The translations under genes and the position numbers were made by a program. The notes under the pieces are model-generated. The model did not search any database. It saw nothing but the letters and a program-made list of their open reading frames with translations, and was not told the origin of the DNA. 64,000 bases of DNA, taken from NCBI RefSeq assembly GCF_014145665.1, contig NZ_JACHTD010000004.1:62001-126000 (forward strand), written 5' to 3'. Below, in pieces: positions 54,008 to 62,286 of this stretch. Numbering within the stretch: the stretch's first letter is position 1; every line of letters begins with the position of its first letter. The DNA comes from Myroides sp. NP-2. GTDB taxonomy: Bacteria > Bacteroidota > Bacteroidia > Flavobacteriales > Flavobacteriaceae.

Positions 54008-55048
54008 CTATTGCCCTTTTTGGATTTCACTCGGTGAAAAACCGTATTTCTTTTTAAATGCAGTTGAGAAATGGCGCTGATTCTTGTAGCCAATGCGCTC
54101 GGAAACCTCACTTATCGTTAGGACCTCATCCAAGAGTAAGTCCTTGGCATGTTCCATTTTTTCATGTGCCCAAAAAGCAAATACCGTCGTGCCAAATAGT
54201 TCTTTAAAGCCCTTTTTTAATATAAAATCATTGGTTCCCACCTGATGGGCAAGGCCAAGTAATGATTGGGTGCTGTCTAAATTTTGCATCATATAATCTC
54301 GAACGGCATATATCCTATCGATGTCGGTTTGCTTTAACGATCCTTTATAGGGTTCGTCCCCATAGAATTGCTCTAGTTGCAAGAGCAATAGTTCGATGAC
54401 TTTAGCTTCTAGAAATAACCGCTTAAACATTCCTTTCTTCTCACAGGTGATAATCTGTTCGATGAGCTGGTACATCTGATGATTGATTTGGTAGTGTTGT
54501 GGATGGAGCAAACTCGATTTTCCCTTTTCAATGGCATTTCGGAATTGAGCAAAAAGCGGGTGGTCCTCAGGCAAATATCGCGTAAAGAAATCAGGTCTTA
54601 GGTTGATTTCACACAGCTGAAAAGGTTGAGCATCCCATTGCATTTTGCCACCTAAACCATTTGTATATAACAAATTGTGCGAATGGGCACTAAAACTAAT
54701 ATCCTTGTCAAATTGACTGGTGTGAGCCGTGCTCTTTCCCTTGAGGGTAAAGTGCATCTCAATGGTTTCAAAATTGCTTTCAAACCCCAAGTGCAACGCC
54801 TTGGCTAGGCGAACATCTCCAAAACCAATATGCACCCCATCAAAGTATATTTCCTTGTAGAACCCCTTTCCTAGAACAGAATCTAAATAAGTGGTATGTT
54901 CTTTTATACCCCCTTCTTCCAAATCAAAAAAAGAGGTCGGATAGTTTTTCTCTACTAAAGTATGCTTGTGTTTTAAATCGTACAAACGCAACGTCATCGC
55001 CATAAGATCATTTTTTTTGACGGATTTTTTACTCCGTATTTGAAACAT
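54008..55048 (-). CDS. AraC-family regulator, PchR-like
   Basis: 346 residues. The N-terminal sensing part (about 40-200) contains the PchR-like pattern IEMHFTLKGKSTAH, and the C-terminal double HTH occupies about 240-345: LLGLAHQVGTNDFILKKGFKELFGTTVFAFWAHEKMEHAKDLLLDEVLTISEVSERIGYKNQRHFSTAFKKKYGFSP. PchR-type proteins sense an imported siderophore and activate siderophore genes. It is divergent from a MATE exporter, and a Fur-box-like palindrome lies between them, which favours an iron-related role. The ligand is inference. Confidence 0.85.
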   Translation of the reverse strand: MFQIRSKKSVKKNDLMAMTLRLYDLKHKHTLVEKNYPTSFFDLEEGGIKEHTTYLDSVLGKGFYKEIYFDGVHIGFGDVRLAKALHLGFESNFETIEMHFTLKGKSTAHTSQFDKDISFSAHSHNLLYTNGLGGKMQWDAQPFQLCEINLRPDFFTRYLPEDHPLFAQFRNAIEKGKSSLLHPQHYQINHQMYQLIEQIITCEKKGMFKRLFLEAKVIELLLLQLEQFYGDEPYKGSLKQTDIDRIYAVRDYMMQNLDSTQSLLGLAHQVGTNDFILKKGFKELFGTTVFAFWAHEKMEHAKDLLLDEVLTISEVSERIGYKNQRHFSTAFKKKYGFSPSEIQKGQ

Positions 55049-55067
55049 AGAGGTGAGCGTTAGCCAT

Positions 55068-55109
55068 TACCTTTGCGCAAATATAACAATTGTTTAGAAT
55101 GATTCTTAA
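55068..55109. promoter_or_regulatory. Divergent promoter region with Fur-box-like palindrome
   Basis: AGAAT-G-ATTCT lies at the centre of a 17-bp palindrome with one mismatched pair (55093-55109), like iron-box sequences described in flavobacteria. Two -7 boxes flank it: TATATTTG on the minus strand (55085-55078), toward the AraC gene, and TACCTTTG on the plus strand (55068-55075). No ideal TTG was found for either. The regulator binding here is inference. Confidence 0.5.
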
Positions 55110-55205
55110 TAAATAAAGAAATTTATCTTTCCCGTTTCACAAATGAAAATGGAAAATAGAAGCTTGCATTCGAACATATTAGTACAATTTTAAAACTACA
55201 TAAGG

Positions 55206-56606
55206 ATGGATAAACAAAGAGAACTCATTTTGGCTGGAAAATTACCCAAAGTTATGATACAATTGGCTTGGCCCGCTATTGTAGCTATGGTTTTATACGG
55301 TTTAAACAATTTTTTAGATGGCTTATTTGTCGGACATCTAGTGAGTAATACAGCCTTGGCTGCTGTGGGAGTTGCTTATCCCTTAGCGCAATTTGCCCAG
55401 GGATTCGGAACGTTAATCGGAACGGGAATTGGTTCGGCTATAAGCATTTGGATTGGTGCAAAAGACACAGATAAGCTCAAAAAAGCCATGGGATCTGTAA
55501 ACTACTTAACCCTTGTTTTTTCAATTGCCTTGACGATTCCCTGTTATATTTTTGCAGAAGAACTCGTGTATATGATGGGAGGACGAGGGGAAATCCTCTC
55601 CCTTGGTGTAGAGTATTTTCGAGTAACCATTTTGGGAAGCTTTTTCTGGATTCACGGTTTGGCACTCAATATGATCGTAAGGGCAGAAGGGCGCATGAAA
55701 ACTGCAGCCTGGATGATTGCTGTTGGACTTCTAGTGGATTTGGCGTTAAAACCCTTGTTCATATCCACCCTTGGTTGGGGTGTTGCAGGTGCTGCCTGGG
55801 CAACGAATTGTTCCATGTTGATCTACACCCTTCTAGGTATATGGTATTATGCTGGCGGAAAAGCTTCTTTCCAAACGAGATTCTGGTCGTTACAGCCCAA
55901 CAATTCCATCATAAAAGAAACATTTGCTTTGGGAATGCCCGGTTTTATTATGATGGTGATGATCGTCATCCAAAATATTGTCGCCTTCAATGCGTTGGCC
56001 AACTATGGAACGGATGGAGATATAGCCTTTTATACCGCGGTTAATCGTTTCTATATTTTGTTGAATACCCCCCTTTGGGGCTTGATGCGCGCCTTACAAC
56101 CCGTAGCAGGAATGAACTATGGAGCCCAAAACTACGATCGAAGCATACGGGCCTATCGCTTGTTCTCCCTCGTTGGATTAGCAGTTCTTTTGCCCTTTTG
56201 GATCTTAGTTATGCTCTTTCCTTCAGGTTTGCTAGCGGTGATGATCCCTAACGTAGAATTTTTACCTCAACAATTGTTCGATTTCCGTTTGTACATGAGT
56301 GTGCTCCTAGTTTTGCCCTTTGTATTTATGGCGATGGTGTGGTTCCCCTCAATTGAAGATGCTAAACCCGCTACCTTGATTAGCCTGCTCCGCCAAGTGG
56401 TGTTTTATATTCCCATTCTCCTTATTGTACCTCCTATCTATGGAATCAGTAGTGTGTATTGGGCAAGCGCCGCGATTGATTGGGTCATCTTCGCACTCGT
56501 CATCTTCGCCGTGATCCGCAGTGCAAAAAAACTCAAAACCAAAGCGATATTACTATCCAAATCTCCTATGGTTGTACCCATACCTGCGGAAGAAATCAAA
56601 TCTTAA
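55206..56606 (+). CDS. MATE-family multidrug/metabolite exporter
   Basis: 466 residues with 12 predicted membrane helices. MIQLAWPAIVAMVLYGLNNFLDGLFVGHLVSNTALAAVGVAYPLAQFAQGFGTLIGTGIGSAISI and the duplicate in the second half (GMPGFIMMVMIVIQNIVAFNALANYGTDGDIAFYT, MRALQPVAGMNYGAQNYDRSIRAY) are MATE signatures (PF01554, two repeats). It exports a compound in exchange for sodium or protons. It is divergent from a PchR-like regulator and 28 bp before a seven-helix membrane protein gene, so export of a siderophore or toxic metabolite is possible. Confidence 0.9.
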   Translation: MDKQRELILAGKLPKVMIQLAWPAIVAMVLYGLNNFLDGLFVGHLVSNTALAAVGVAYPLAQFAQGFGTLIGTGIGSAISIWIGAKDTDKLKKAMGSVNYLTLVFSIALTIPCYIFAEELVYMMGGRGEILSLGVEYFRVTILGSFFWIHGLALNMIVRAEGRMKTAAWMIAVGLLVDLALKPLFISTLGWGVAGAAWATNCSMLIYTLLGIWYYAGGKASFQTRFWSLQPNNSIIKETFALGMPGFIMMVMIVIQNIVAFNALANYGTDGDIAFYTAVNRFYILLNTPLWGLMRALQPVAGMNYGAQNYDRSIRAYRLFSLVGLAVLLPFWILVMLFPSGLLAVMIPNVEFLPQQLFDFRLYMSVLLVLPFVFMAMVWFPSIEDAKPATLISLLRQVVFYIPILLIVPPIYGISSVYWASAAIDWVIFALVIFAVIRSAKKLKTKAILLSKSPMVVPIPAEEIKS

Positions 56607-56634
56607 ACTTATTTTAAACTCTAATATTGTAAAC

Positions 56635-57366
56635 ATGAATGATTCAACAAAAATTAAATGGTCTTTTATTTCGAGTATTATCGCGTCCATCCTTTGGGTT
56701 ATTGGCGATATCCTCATTGTAGGGTTTCACGTAGACCCTGCCAAGTATCCATTATTTACCGAAACCTATGTCGATCAACTGGATCACACCTTAGCCTTGC
56801 TGATGATCGAAGGCTCTTCTCAACGCCTGATGTGGGGCGCCCTTTTACCTGCTATGTCGGCGTTTTTGTTCTTGCCCGGGGTGTGGTTAGCCTTTCAATT
56901 CTTTAAAGATAAATCTAAACCTTACGCCTGGTTAACCTATTTTATCCTGATAATCAGCGTGGTATTGATGCCTTTAGGACATGCCGATTTTTACTATACA
57001 GGAGAAGCGTTTAAAGCAATTTATCACACAGATCCTAGTGCACATCCCTATTTGATCGAAATGGCTACCGGGTTTACCCAAGTGCTTTACATCGCCTGGG
57101 GAACGGCTATTGTCGTGTTGTTATTGGGGTGGTTGCTGTTTTCGATTCTCGTATTTCTCAATAAAACAGTACTGCCTAAATGGATAGGGTTTATTTCTCC
57201 CGTATTTATTACCCTCTACCAACAACCCATCAAAATTATGCTGCCCGACGGACTTTTAAAAGCGTGGATTAGTGCCGCAGGATTTAATATCGCTTATCTA
57301 ATCTTCTTTATTTTACTTACTGCCTATTATTACAAACGAGCAAAAAACCAGTCTCCTTTGTTGTAA
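56635..57366 (+). CDS. Multi-helix membrane protein co-transcribed with the MATE exporter
   Basis: 243 residues from the ATG at 56635; the open frame back to 56521 lies in the exporter gene and lacks coding character. There are six to seven predicted membrane helices. The conserved-looking DQLDHTLALLMIEGSSQRLMWGALLPAMSAFLFLPGVWLAF region suggests a family of uncharacterised Bacteroidota/Firmicutes membrane proteins (I recall no activity). It is 28 bp after the MATE gene. Its TAA stop is the first codon of the heptamer array that follows. Confidence 0.7.
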   Translation: MNDSTKIKWSFISSIIASILWVIGDILIVGFHVDPAKYPLFTETYVDQLDHTLALLMIEGSSQRLMWGALLPAMSAFLFLPGVWLAFQFFKDKSKPYAWLTYFILIISVVLMPLGHADFYYTGEAFKAIYHTDPSAHPYLIEMATGFTQVLYIAWGTAIVVLLLGWLLFSILVFLNKTVLPKWIGFISPVFITLYQQPIKIMLPDGLLKAWISAAGFNIAYLIFFILLTAYYYKRAKNQSPLL

Positions 57367-57517
57367 GTGGTGAGTGGTAAGTGGTAAGTGGTAAGTGGTG
57401 AGTGGTGAGTGGTAAGTGGTATGTGGTAAGTGGTAAGTGGTAAGTGGTAAGTGGTAAGTGGTGAGTGGTGAGTGGTAAGTGGTAAGTGGTAAGTGGTAAG
57501 TGGTGAGTGGTGAGTGG
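57364..57517. repeat. Heptamer array 1: 22 units of TRAGTGG
   Basis: 22 units of 7 bp in perfect phase, starting exactly at the TAA stop of the upstream gene: mainly TAAGTGG (14) and TGAGTGG (7), with one TATGTGG. An AAAGG-type order (three TAAGTGG, two TGAGTGG) recurs, a sign of block duplication. The plus strand carries TAA or TGA in every frame; the minus strand stays open. Confidence 0.97.
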
Positions 57518-57519
57518 TA

Positions 57520-57568
57520 CTCACTACTCACTACTCACTATTCACCACTCACTATTCACCACTCACTA
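57520..57568. repeat. Heptamer array 2: seven inverted units, CTCACTA/TTCACCA
   Basis: Seven units (CTCACTA three times, then TTCACCA, CTCACTA, TTCACCA, CTCACTA) in the opposite orientation to array 1, separated from it by TA. The junction of arrays 1 and 2 can form a hairpin. The TAG stop of the four-helix-bundle gene (57554-57552, minus strand) lies inside this array. Confidence 0.95.
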
Positions 57569-57917
57569 TTTTATTTTTCATTGATCTTATCAAACCTAAA
57601 ATCATTTTTTTAATGGTTATCAATTGATTAAAATACAGGTCATCTATTGCAGCTAACTTTAGATTTGTAGCAATTATTAATTGAGTTTCTAATTCAGTTA
57701 AACTTCCTAAGGCTATGTATAAAAACCGGATAAATTCTTTATAACTCCCTCTCGCACTTCCCTCTGCTATATTGGAAGGGATTGATACTGCACTTCTTCT
57801 TATTTGACTAGTTAAAGTATACAACTCAGTTTTTGGGAAGCTATTGGTTAATTTATATATATCACTCACGTAATTTATACTCATAACCCATACTTCTAAA
57901 TCTTTATGTGTTTTCAT
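57552..57917 (-). CDS. Four-helix-bundle protein (23S rRNA intervening-sequence/Avd-like)
   Basis: 121 residues. FPKTELYTLTSQIRRSAVSIPSNIAEGSARGSYKEFIRFLYIALGSLTELETQLIIATNL is the full TIGR02436/S23 signature (SQIRRSAVSIPSNIAEG...FLYIALGSLTELETQL). The fold is a four-helix bundle forming pentamers. Relatives are encoded in 23S rRNA intervening sequences and as Avd, the reverse-transcriptase partner in diversity-generating retroelements. No rRNA or reverse transcriptase gene is nearby. Both sides carry seven-unit heptamer arrays of the same orientation; the C-terminal residues (VSGE) and stop are encoded by array 2. A hairpin just upstream of the ATG precedes array 3. The role is unknown; binding or copying of the repeats is speculation. 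Confidence 0.85.
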   Translation of the reverse strand: MKTHKDLEVWVMSINYVSDIYKLTNSFPKTELYTLTSQIRRSAVSIPSNIAEGSARGSYKEFIRFLYIALGSLTELETQLIIATNLKLAAIDDLYFNQLITIKKMILGLIRSMKNKIVSGE

Positions 57918-57956
57918 GGCTTAAAATTTTTGGAATCATATTACAAATTGTAAGCC
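57918..57956. promoter_or_regulatory. Inverted repeat in the leader of the four-helix-bundle gene
   Basis: GGCTTAAAATTT (57918-57929) and AAATTGTAAGCC (57945-57956) pair at 11 of 12 positions and abut the ATG of the minus-strand gene. The hairpin may control its translation or be an RNA recognition site for its product. Confidence 0.55.
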
Positions 57957-57968
57957 AAAAAATTTCAA

Positions 57969-58017
57969 CTCACTATTCACCACTCACCACTCACCACTCA
58001 CTACTCACTATTCACTT
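57969..58017. repeat. Heptamer array 3: seven units, CTCACYA/TTCACCA
   Basis: Seven units (CTCACTA, TTCACCA, CTCACCA twice, CTCACTA twice, TTCACTT) in the same orientation as array 2 and of the same length (49 bp). Arrays 2 and 3 thus bracket the four-helix-bundle gene as direct repeats. Confidence 0.95.
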
Positions 58018-58127
58018 CGCATATTCCAAATCTTTCCACTAGTAACGAGAGAAGAAAAGACTGCTAAAATTTTCAGGTCCACAAGAAGATGCTTACCTTA
58101 GTATGACCTATTCTTATTGTGCAACAC

Positions 58128-59330
58128 ATGAAATCCATCTACTATAAAATACTCTTCTTCAATTTTTTAATTGCTGCTTTATTGGGGGTTTTACTGCGGA
58201 GCACTTTTGTTTTTCCCATTGAAGGGATCACTTTTTTGTACGTCTTACACGCCCACTCTCATCTTGCCTTACTCGGTTGGTTGTACCTGTTGGTCTATGT
58301 GTTATTCGCAGCGTATTTCGCACCTCATACCCCCAAGGAACATCAATTTTACCGACGTTTGTTTTGGATCACCCAAGTAGCAGTTATCGGAATGGCGCTA
58401 ACCTTTCCCTTTCAGGGGTATGCAGCTGCTTCGATTTGTTTTTCTACCTTGCATATTTTGTGCTCCTATGGCTTTGTTTATCGCCTTTGGACCCGTAACT
58501 CTTTCGCCAATAGGCAAGAGGCTCTCTTGGTGAAATCAGCCCTGTTTTTTATGTTTTTTTCCACTTTAGGGGTGTGGTTTCTAGGACCCGCCATTGGCAT
58601 GATGGGGAAATCTGGTACTTTTTTTCAACTGTGTATCCAATTTTTCTTACACTTTCAGTTTGACGGTTGGTTTTTCACTGCTTTTATTGCGCTTCTATTT
58701 GCGAAATTTGTCCCCCAAGGCATCGATAATCAACGGTTTAATCGCTTTTACTTTATGTGGATTACCTCCGTTCTTTTAACGTATGCATTAGCTGTTAGCT
58801 GGTTCGTCCAAGTGCCAGTATTGTACTATATCAATGGAGTGGGAGTGGTGTTGCAAACAATTGCTTTAGGGTATTTTATCCCACCATTGTTTCAGCAATT
58901 TCGAGTGAAACAGCGTAAAAAAACGCCCTGGGTTGCTGGATTACTGTTGTTTGCTGGCGTTTGTTTAGCGATTCGAATAGGGGTTCAAGTCCTCACCCTC
59001 GTTGAAAGTCTAGCAGCTTCCTTACGCGGTTTACGTAGCTGGATCGTCGGATTCATCCACTTGAATATGTTGGGGATATTTACGGCCTTAGGTGTGGCTC
59101 TTTTGATAGAAGAAGGCAAATTAGCTCTCAACAGATGGACCAAAATGGGATGTATCTGCTTGTTCGTTGGATTTGTTTCTACTGAAGCAGTATTGGGACT
59201 ACAAGGGACCCAACAATTTCTTAGGTTGTTAATCCTCGATAGTGGAACCTATGCAATAGCGCTGTTTTGGTTCTCGCTCTTACTTCCCTTGGGAGTAGGA
59301 GGGATCCTCAAAGGGTATTTTAAAGGTTGA
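58128..59330 (+). CDS. Heme-copper-oxidase-like multi-helix membrane protein
   Basis: 400 residues from the ATG at 58128; a GTG 9 bp earlier is possible. About 12 membrane helices. Histidines in helices (FLYVLHAHSHLALLGWLYLLVYVLF, near residue 40; FLHFQFDGWFFTAF, near 185; GFIHLNMLGIFTALGVALLIEEG, near 310) recall the heme ligands of cytochrome oxidase subunit I (CcoN/NorB). The family is uncharacterised; it may bind heme or copper. It is monocistronic and ends convergent with the DUF349 gene. Confidence 0.65.
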   Translation: MKSIYYKILFFNFLIAALLGVLLRSTFVFPIEGITFLYVLHAHSHLALLGWLYLLVYVLFAAYFAPHTPKEHQFYRRLFWITQVAVIGMALTFPFQGYAAASICFSTLHILCSYGFVYRLWTRNSFANRQEALLVKSALFFMFFSTLGVWFLGPAIGMMGKSGTFFQLCIQFFLHFQFDGWFFTAFIALLFAKFVPQGIDNQRFNRFYFMWITSVLLTYALAVSWFVQVPVLYYINGVGVVLQTIALGYFIPPLFQQFRVKQRKKTPWVAGLLLFAGVCLAIRIGVQVLTLVESLAASLRGLRSWIVGFIHLNMLGIFTALGVALLIEEGKLALNRWTKMGCICLFVGFVSTEAVLGLQGTQQFLRLLILDSGTYAIALFWFSLLLPLGVGGILKGYFKG

Positions 59331-59409
59331 CAGTTGTCGCTGTTTTTGCTTTTGTGTGATTGGGTGAGCTGATGAGAAAATGAGTTTCCTATCTCTCAAT
59401 ACAAACCCA

Positions 59410-59440
59410 AAAAAAAAGCCGGTCATTCAACCAGCTTTTT
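59410..59440 (-). terminator. Terminator of the DUF349 gene
   Basis: On the minus strand AAAAAGCTGGT and ACCGGCTTTTT form an 11-bp stem (one T-G pair) with a 6-nt loop, then a T run. It lies 5 bp after the stop at 59445. Confidence 0.85.
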
Positions 59441-59444
59441 GTTT

Positions 59445-61340
59445 TTACATATCTAGATTTTTAATCTGTTGTAGTTTGTCTTCCCAAATTTTCAATTCAT
59501 CTCTGTACTTTTCGATGTTCTTGTACACTTCTTTTACTAGAGGATTGTCTTTGGTTGCGTTGGATACATAAGCTAGGTTGTTTTCTAGCTGTAAGATGCC
59601 ACTGTGTATTTCTTCAATTTTGCGTTGAATAAATAGGGCTTCTTGCTGTAGCTTGCGCTTGTCATTTGTTTCTACTAAATCATCTAAGCGATTTGAAAAC
59701 TTCATCGATTCAGCTTCTCTTTTACTCAAGCTTAATTTATCGAATAAAACATCCAGTATTTTGTTGAATTTCCCTTCAATAAAACGCTTGTTGTGTGGCA
59801 CGTTTCCAATGCTTTTCCAACTGTTTATTTTCTCTTTGATAGCTTCTAAATCTGTTTTATGGTCGCCCACTAACTCAAAAGATTTAAGCTCCTCTAAGAA
59901 TTCTTTTTTCTTGTTGTAGTTTTCATTTCCTTCCTGATTCTCGTTATTGCGGACAGCGTGTAGGCGGTCGAAATAAAAATTACAAGCATCTTTGAAGTCC
60001 TTCCACAATTGATCAGAATACTTTCTTGGCACATGACCAATTTTCTTCCAATCCTCTTGAATTTGCTTCATAATTGGCGTTACCTTATCGTAGTCCTCGC
60101 TGTCCTTGTACTTTAAGGCTTTTTCGATTAACGCTTGCTTTTCGTTATAATTCTTTTGTTGTACTTTTTTGAGGTCTTTGTAGAATTTATTCTTGTTTGC
60201 ATTGAAGTTTCTCGTTGCTAATTTGAATAAAGCCCATACTTCTTCATTGTTTTCTTGAGGGACTTTTCCAATTGAGAAAAACTGATTGCGCAAGTCTTCT
60301 ACTTTTTTGATTTCCTTTTGCCACTGCGTATGGGAAGTAATATCTTGTTTGGACAACATATCAATTTGACTGATCACTCGAACTTTTAAGCCTAGGTTTT
60401 CTTTTTCTCCTTCTCTTAAATTTTCAAATAACAGCTCGCGTTTATCGTGTAATTGTTTGGTTAAGTCGCTAAACTTCTCCCATATTTCTTCTCTAATTTC
60501 ACGATCTACTGGTCCGATCTCTTCTCTCCAAATACGGTGTAAAGTTTGAAGTTCTCTAAACGCTTTGATTACGTCATCTTCTTTAAGTAATTCTTCTGCG
60601 CGTTGGATAATCTTTTGCTTTTGATCCAAGTTGTATTTAAAGTCTAGATCTCGAGACTCTCTATCTAGGTGTAATTGATCGTAAAAACGCTCGATATGGA
60701 AGTGATAGTTATTCCAAACGTGATTGTATTTATCTTTTGGAATAGCTCCTGCATTTTTCCATTCATCGCGCAAATCTCCTAAGAGTTTAAGAGCATCGGT
60801 TTTGTTTTCGCTAGTATCGACGAGGTCTTTGATGCGATCAATAATATGTAAGCGCTTGTTTAAGTTTGCGGTTAAATTATTTTGCAGTTCTTTGTGATAA
60901 GCATTTTTCTTCGTCTTGAAGTCGTTGTACAAAGCGTCAAAAGTTGCTTTTAACGGAAAGTTATAGTCAAAATCACTAGCAGATGCCTCAGGGTTTTCTT
61001 CTAAGAATGCTTCTTTTTTCTCTTCTATAAAATCATTGAATTGTCGGTAGAACTCTTTTCTAATATCTTCGACAATATCTTTAATATTGGTGATTTTATA
61101 GGTTTGAATAAGTTTTTGCAACTCTGCCGTGAGTTGTTCCATATCCAGCTTTTCATAATCTAGGATCGCGATGTCGTTCTTTTCGTGCACGTCATTGTCT
61201 TCGCCTTCCTCAGCATTTGATGCAGTAATGGAATCTAGAGCTTTTTCTCGTTCAGCAAGGTGTGCAGAAGTCGGGGTAGTTGATTCCGGATTTTGTCCAT
61301 CTGCTAGCTCGTGCAGGTTTTCATTCTTGTGTTCTAACAT
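59445..61340 (-). CDS. DUF349-repeat protein
   Basis: 631 residues, strongly charged and helical (coiled coil). After an acidic N-terminal region (about 1-70), about five tandem DUF349 units of 70-75 residues follow, each with a W-K-x-x-G-x-x-P pattern (LRDEWKNAGAIPKDKYNHVWNNYHFHIERFYDQL; QEDWKKIGHVPRKYSDQLWKDFKDACNFYFDRL; INSWKSIGNVPHNKRFIEGKFNKILDVLFDKL). It is cytoplasmic. The function is not established; it is a conserved single gene in Flavobacteria. It is 137 bp from aroE and may be transcribed with it. Confidence 0.9.
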   Translation of the reverse strand: MLEHKNENLHELADGQNPESTTPTSAHLAEREKALDSITASNAEEGEDNDVHEKNDIAILDYEKLDMEQLTAELQKLIQTYKITNIKDIVEDIRKEFYRQFNDFIEEKKEAFLEENPEASASDFDYNFPLKATFDALYNDFKTKKNAYHKELQNNLTANLNKRLHIIDRIKDLVDTSENKTDALKLLGDLRDEWKNAGAIPKDKYNHVWNNYHFHIERFYDQLHLDRESRDLDFKYNLDQKQKIIQRAEELLKEDDVIKAFRELQTLHRIWREEIGPVDREIREEIWEKFSDLTKQLHDKRELLFENLREGEKENLGLKVRVISQIDMLSKQDITSHTQWQKEIKKVEDLRNQFFSIGKVPQENNEEVWALFKLATRNFNANKNKFYKDLKKVQQKNYNEKQALIEKALKYKDSEDYDKVTPIMKQIQEDWKKIGHVPRKYSDQLWKDFKDACNFYFDRLHAVRNNENQEGNENYNKKKEFLEELKSFELVGDHKTDLEAIKEKINSWKSIGNVPHNKRFIEGKFNKILDVLFDKLSLSKREAESMKFSNRLDDLVETNDKRKLQQEALFIQRKIEEIHSGILQLENNLAYVSNATKDNPLVKEVYKNIEKYRDELKIWEDKLQQIKNLDM

Positions 61341-61477
61341 AGGTATAAAAATCTTATAATTAACAACAATAATCCTCGATTAGGATATTTCTTATATTCT
61401 CAAATTTAGTAAAAAATATCTAAAGTAAAAGGAAATAAGCGGATTAATACGTAATAAATAACCCCGATTTTACAAAA

Positions 61478-62233
61478 TTAATCTTGTTGAAAACGCTTAG
61501 ACCATATTTTATACGCTTTTTCTGCTTGTAGAGCTAACATTTCCCCTCCGTTTTTGATCGTGGCTTTTTGGGCTTCTGCAAGGCGCAAGAAGGCGGTTTT
61601 TTCGGGATTGTAGATCAAATCATACACCAAGTGTTGATCGGTCAGAAATTCATAGGGAATAGCAGGTTTGTCCTCTACTTGTGGAAAGGTTCCTAAGGGC
61701 GTCGTATTAATGATTAACGAATATTGGGTGAGGATCTCCTGGTTGAGGTCCTCGTAGGTAAACTCATTATCTTGCTTGGTTCGGCTCACAAACTTATAGG
61801 TAATCCCCAATTTTTTCAAAGCAAATTCAACCGCCTTGCTCGCTCCTCCTGTACCTAAAATTAACGCATGTGTATGCTGCTTTTTCAGCAGGGGTTTAAG
61901 CGAGTGATAAAACCCATACCAATCGGTATTATACCCTTTTAGTTTGTTTTTCTTGGTAATGCGAATGGTGTTCACTGCACCAATTTGCCTTGCCTTTTTA
62001 GATAAACTGTCTAAATAAGGGATAATAGCCTGTTTGTAGGGAATAGTAACATTCAACCCTTTTAGGTTGTCTTGCTGCTCTATAAGGTCGCTAAATTGGC
62101 TTATTTTAGCCAGGTCAAAGTTGCTGTAGACACTGTCTGTCAGGCCCAGCTGTTTGAACTTGGCGCTAAAGTAATTTTGTGAGAAAGAATAAGTAATGTC
62201 TTTGCCAATTAATCCATATTGTCTCTTAATCAT
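61478..62233 (-). CDS. aroE: Shikimate dehydrogenase
   Basis: 251 residues. Substrate-binding residues: YGLIGKDITYSFSQNYFSAKF at the N-terminus, GLNVTIPYKQAIIPYLD with the catalytic lysine, and NTDWYGF with the catalytic aspartate. The NADPH-binding loop LILGTGGASKAVEFAL and NTTPLGTFP are also present. It reduces 3-dehydroshikimate to shikimate in aromatic amino-acid and chorismate synthesis, feeding menaquinone synthesis as well. It is between the TPR gene (upstream) and the DUF349 gene (downstream), all on the minus strand. Confidence 0.93.
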   Translation of the reverse strand: MIKRQYGLIGKDITYSFSQNYFSAKFKQLGLTDSVYSNFDLAKISQFSDLIEQQDNLKGLNVTIPYKQAIIPYLDSLSKKARQIGAVNTIRITKKNKLKGYNTDWYGFYHSLKPLLKKQHTHALILGTGGASKAVEFALKKLGITYKFVSRTKQDNEFTYEDLNQEILTQYSLIINTTPLGTFPQVEDKPAIPYEFLTDQHLVYDLIYNPEKTAFLRLAEAQKATIKNGGEMLALQAEKAYKIWSKRFQQD

Positions 62234-62253
62234 AACACAAGGTATTATAATGA

Positions 62254-62283
62254 AACAGCTATTCAGACAAGTGAATAGCTGTT
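62254..62283 (-). terminator. Hairpin between the TPR gene and aroE
   Basis: AACAGCTATTCA and TGAATAGCTGTT form a perfect 12-bp stem with a 6-nt loop, 3 bp after the TPR gene stop. The T run after it is weak, so read-through into aroE is possible. Confidence 0.6.
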
Positions 62284-62286
62284 CTT

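Noticed and set aside
57313..57531. Minus-strand ORFs of repeating LTTYHSP/LTTYHLP
   Set aside because: Translation of the heptamer array on its stop-free strand; no start or promoter, not a protein gene.
57552..57917. Considered as a 23S rRNA intervening sequence
   Set aside because: No rRNA sequence flanks the gene; both sides are heptamer arrays and ordinary protein genes.
57364..58017. Considered as a CRISPR array because of short repeats
   Set aside because: Units are 7 bp and directly abutting without unique spacers; no cas genes.
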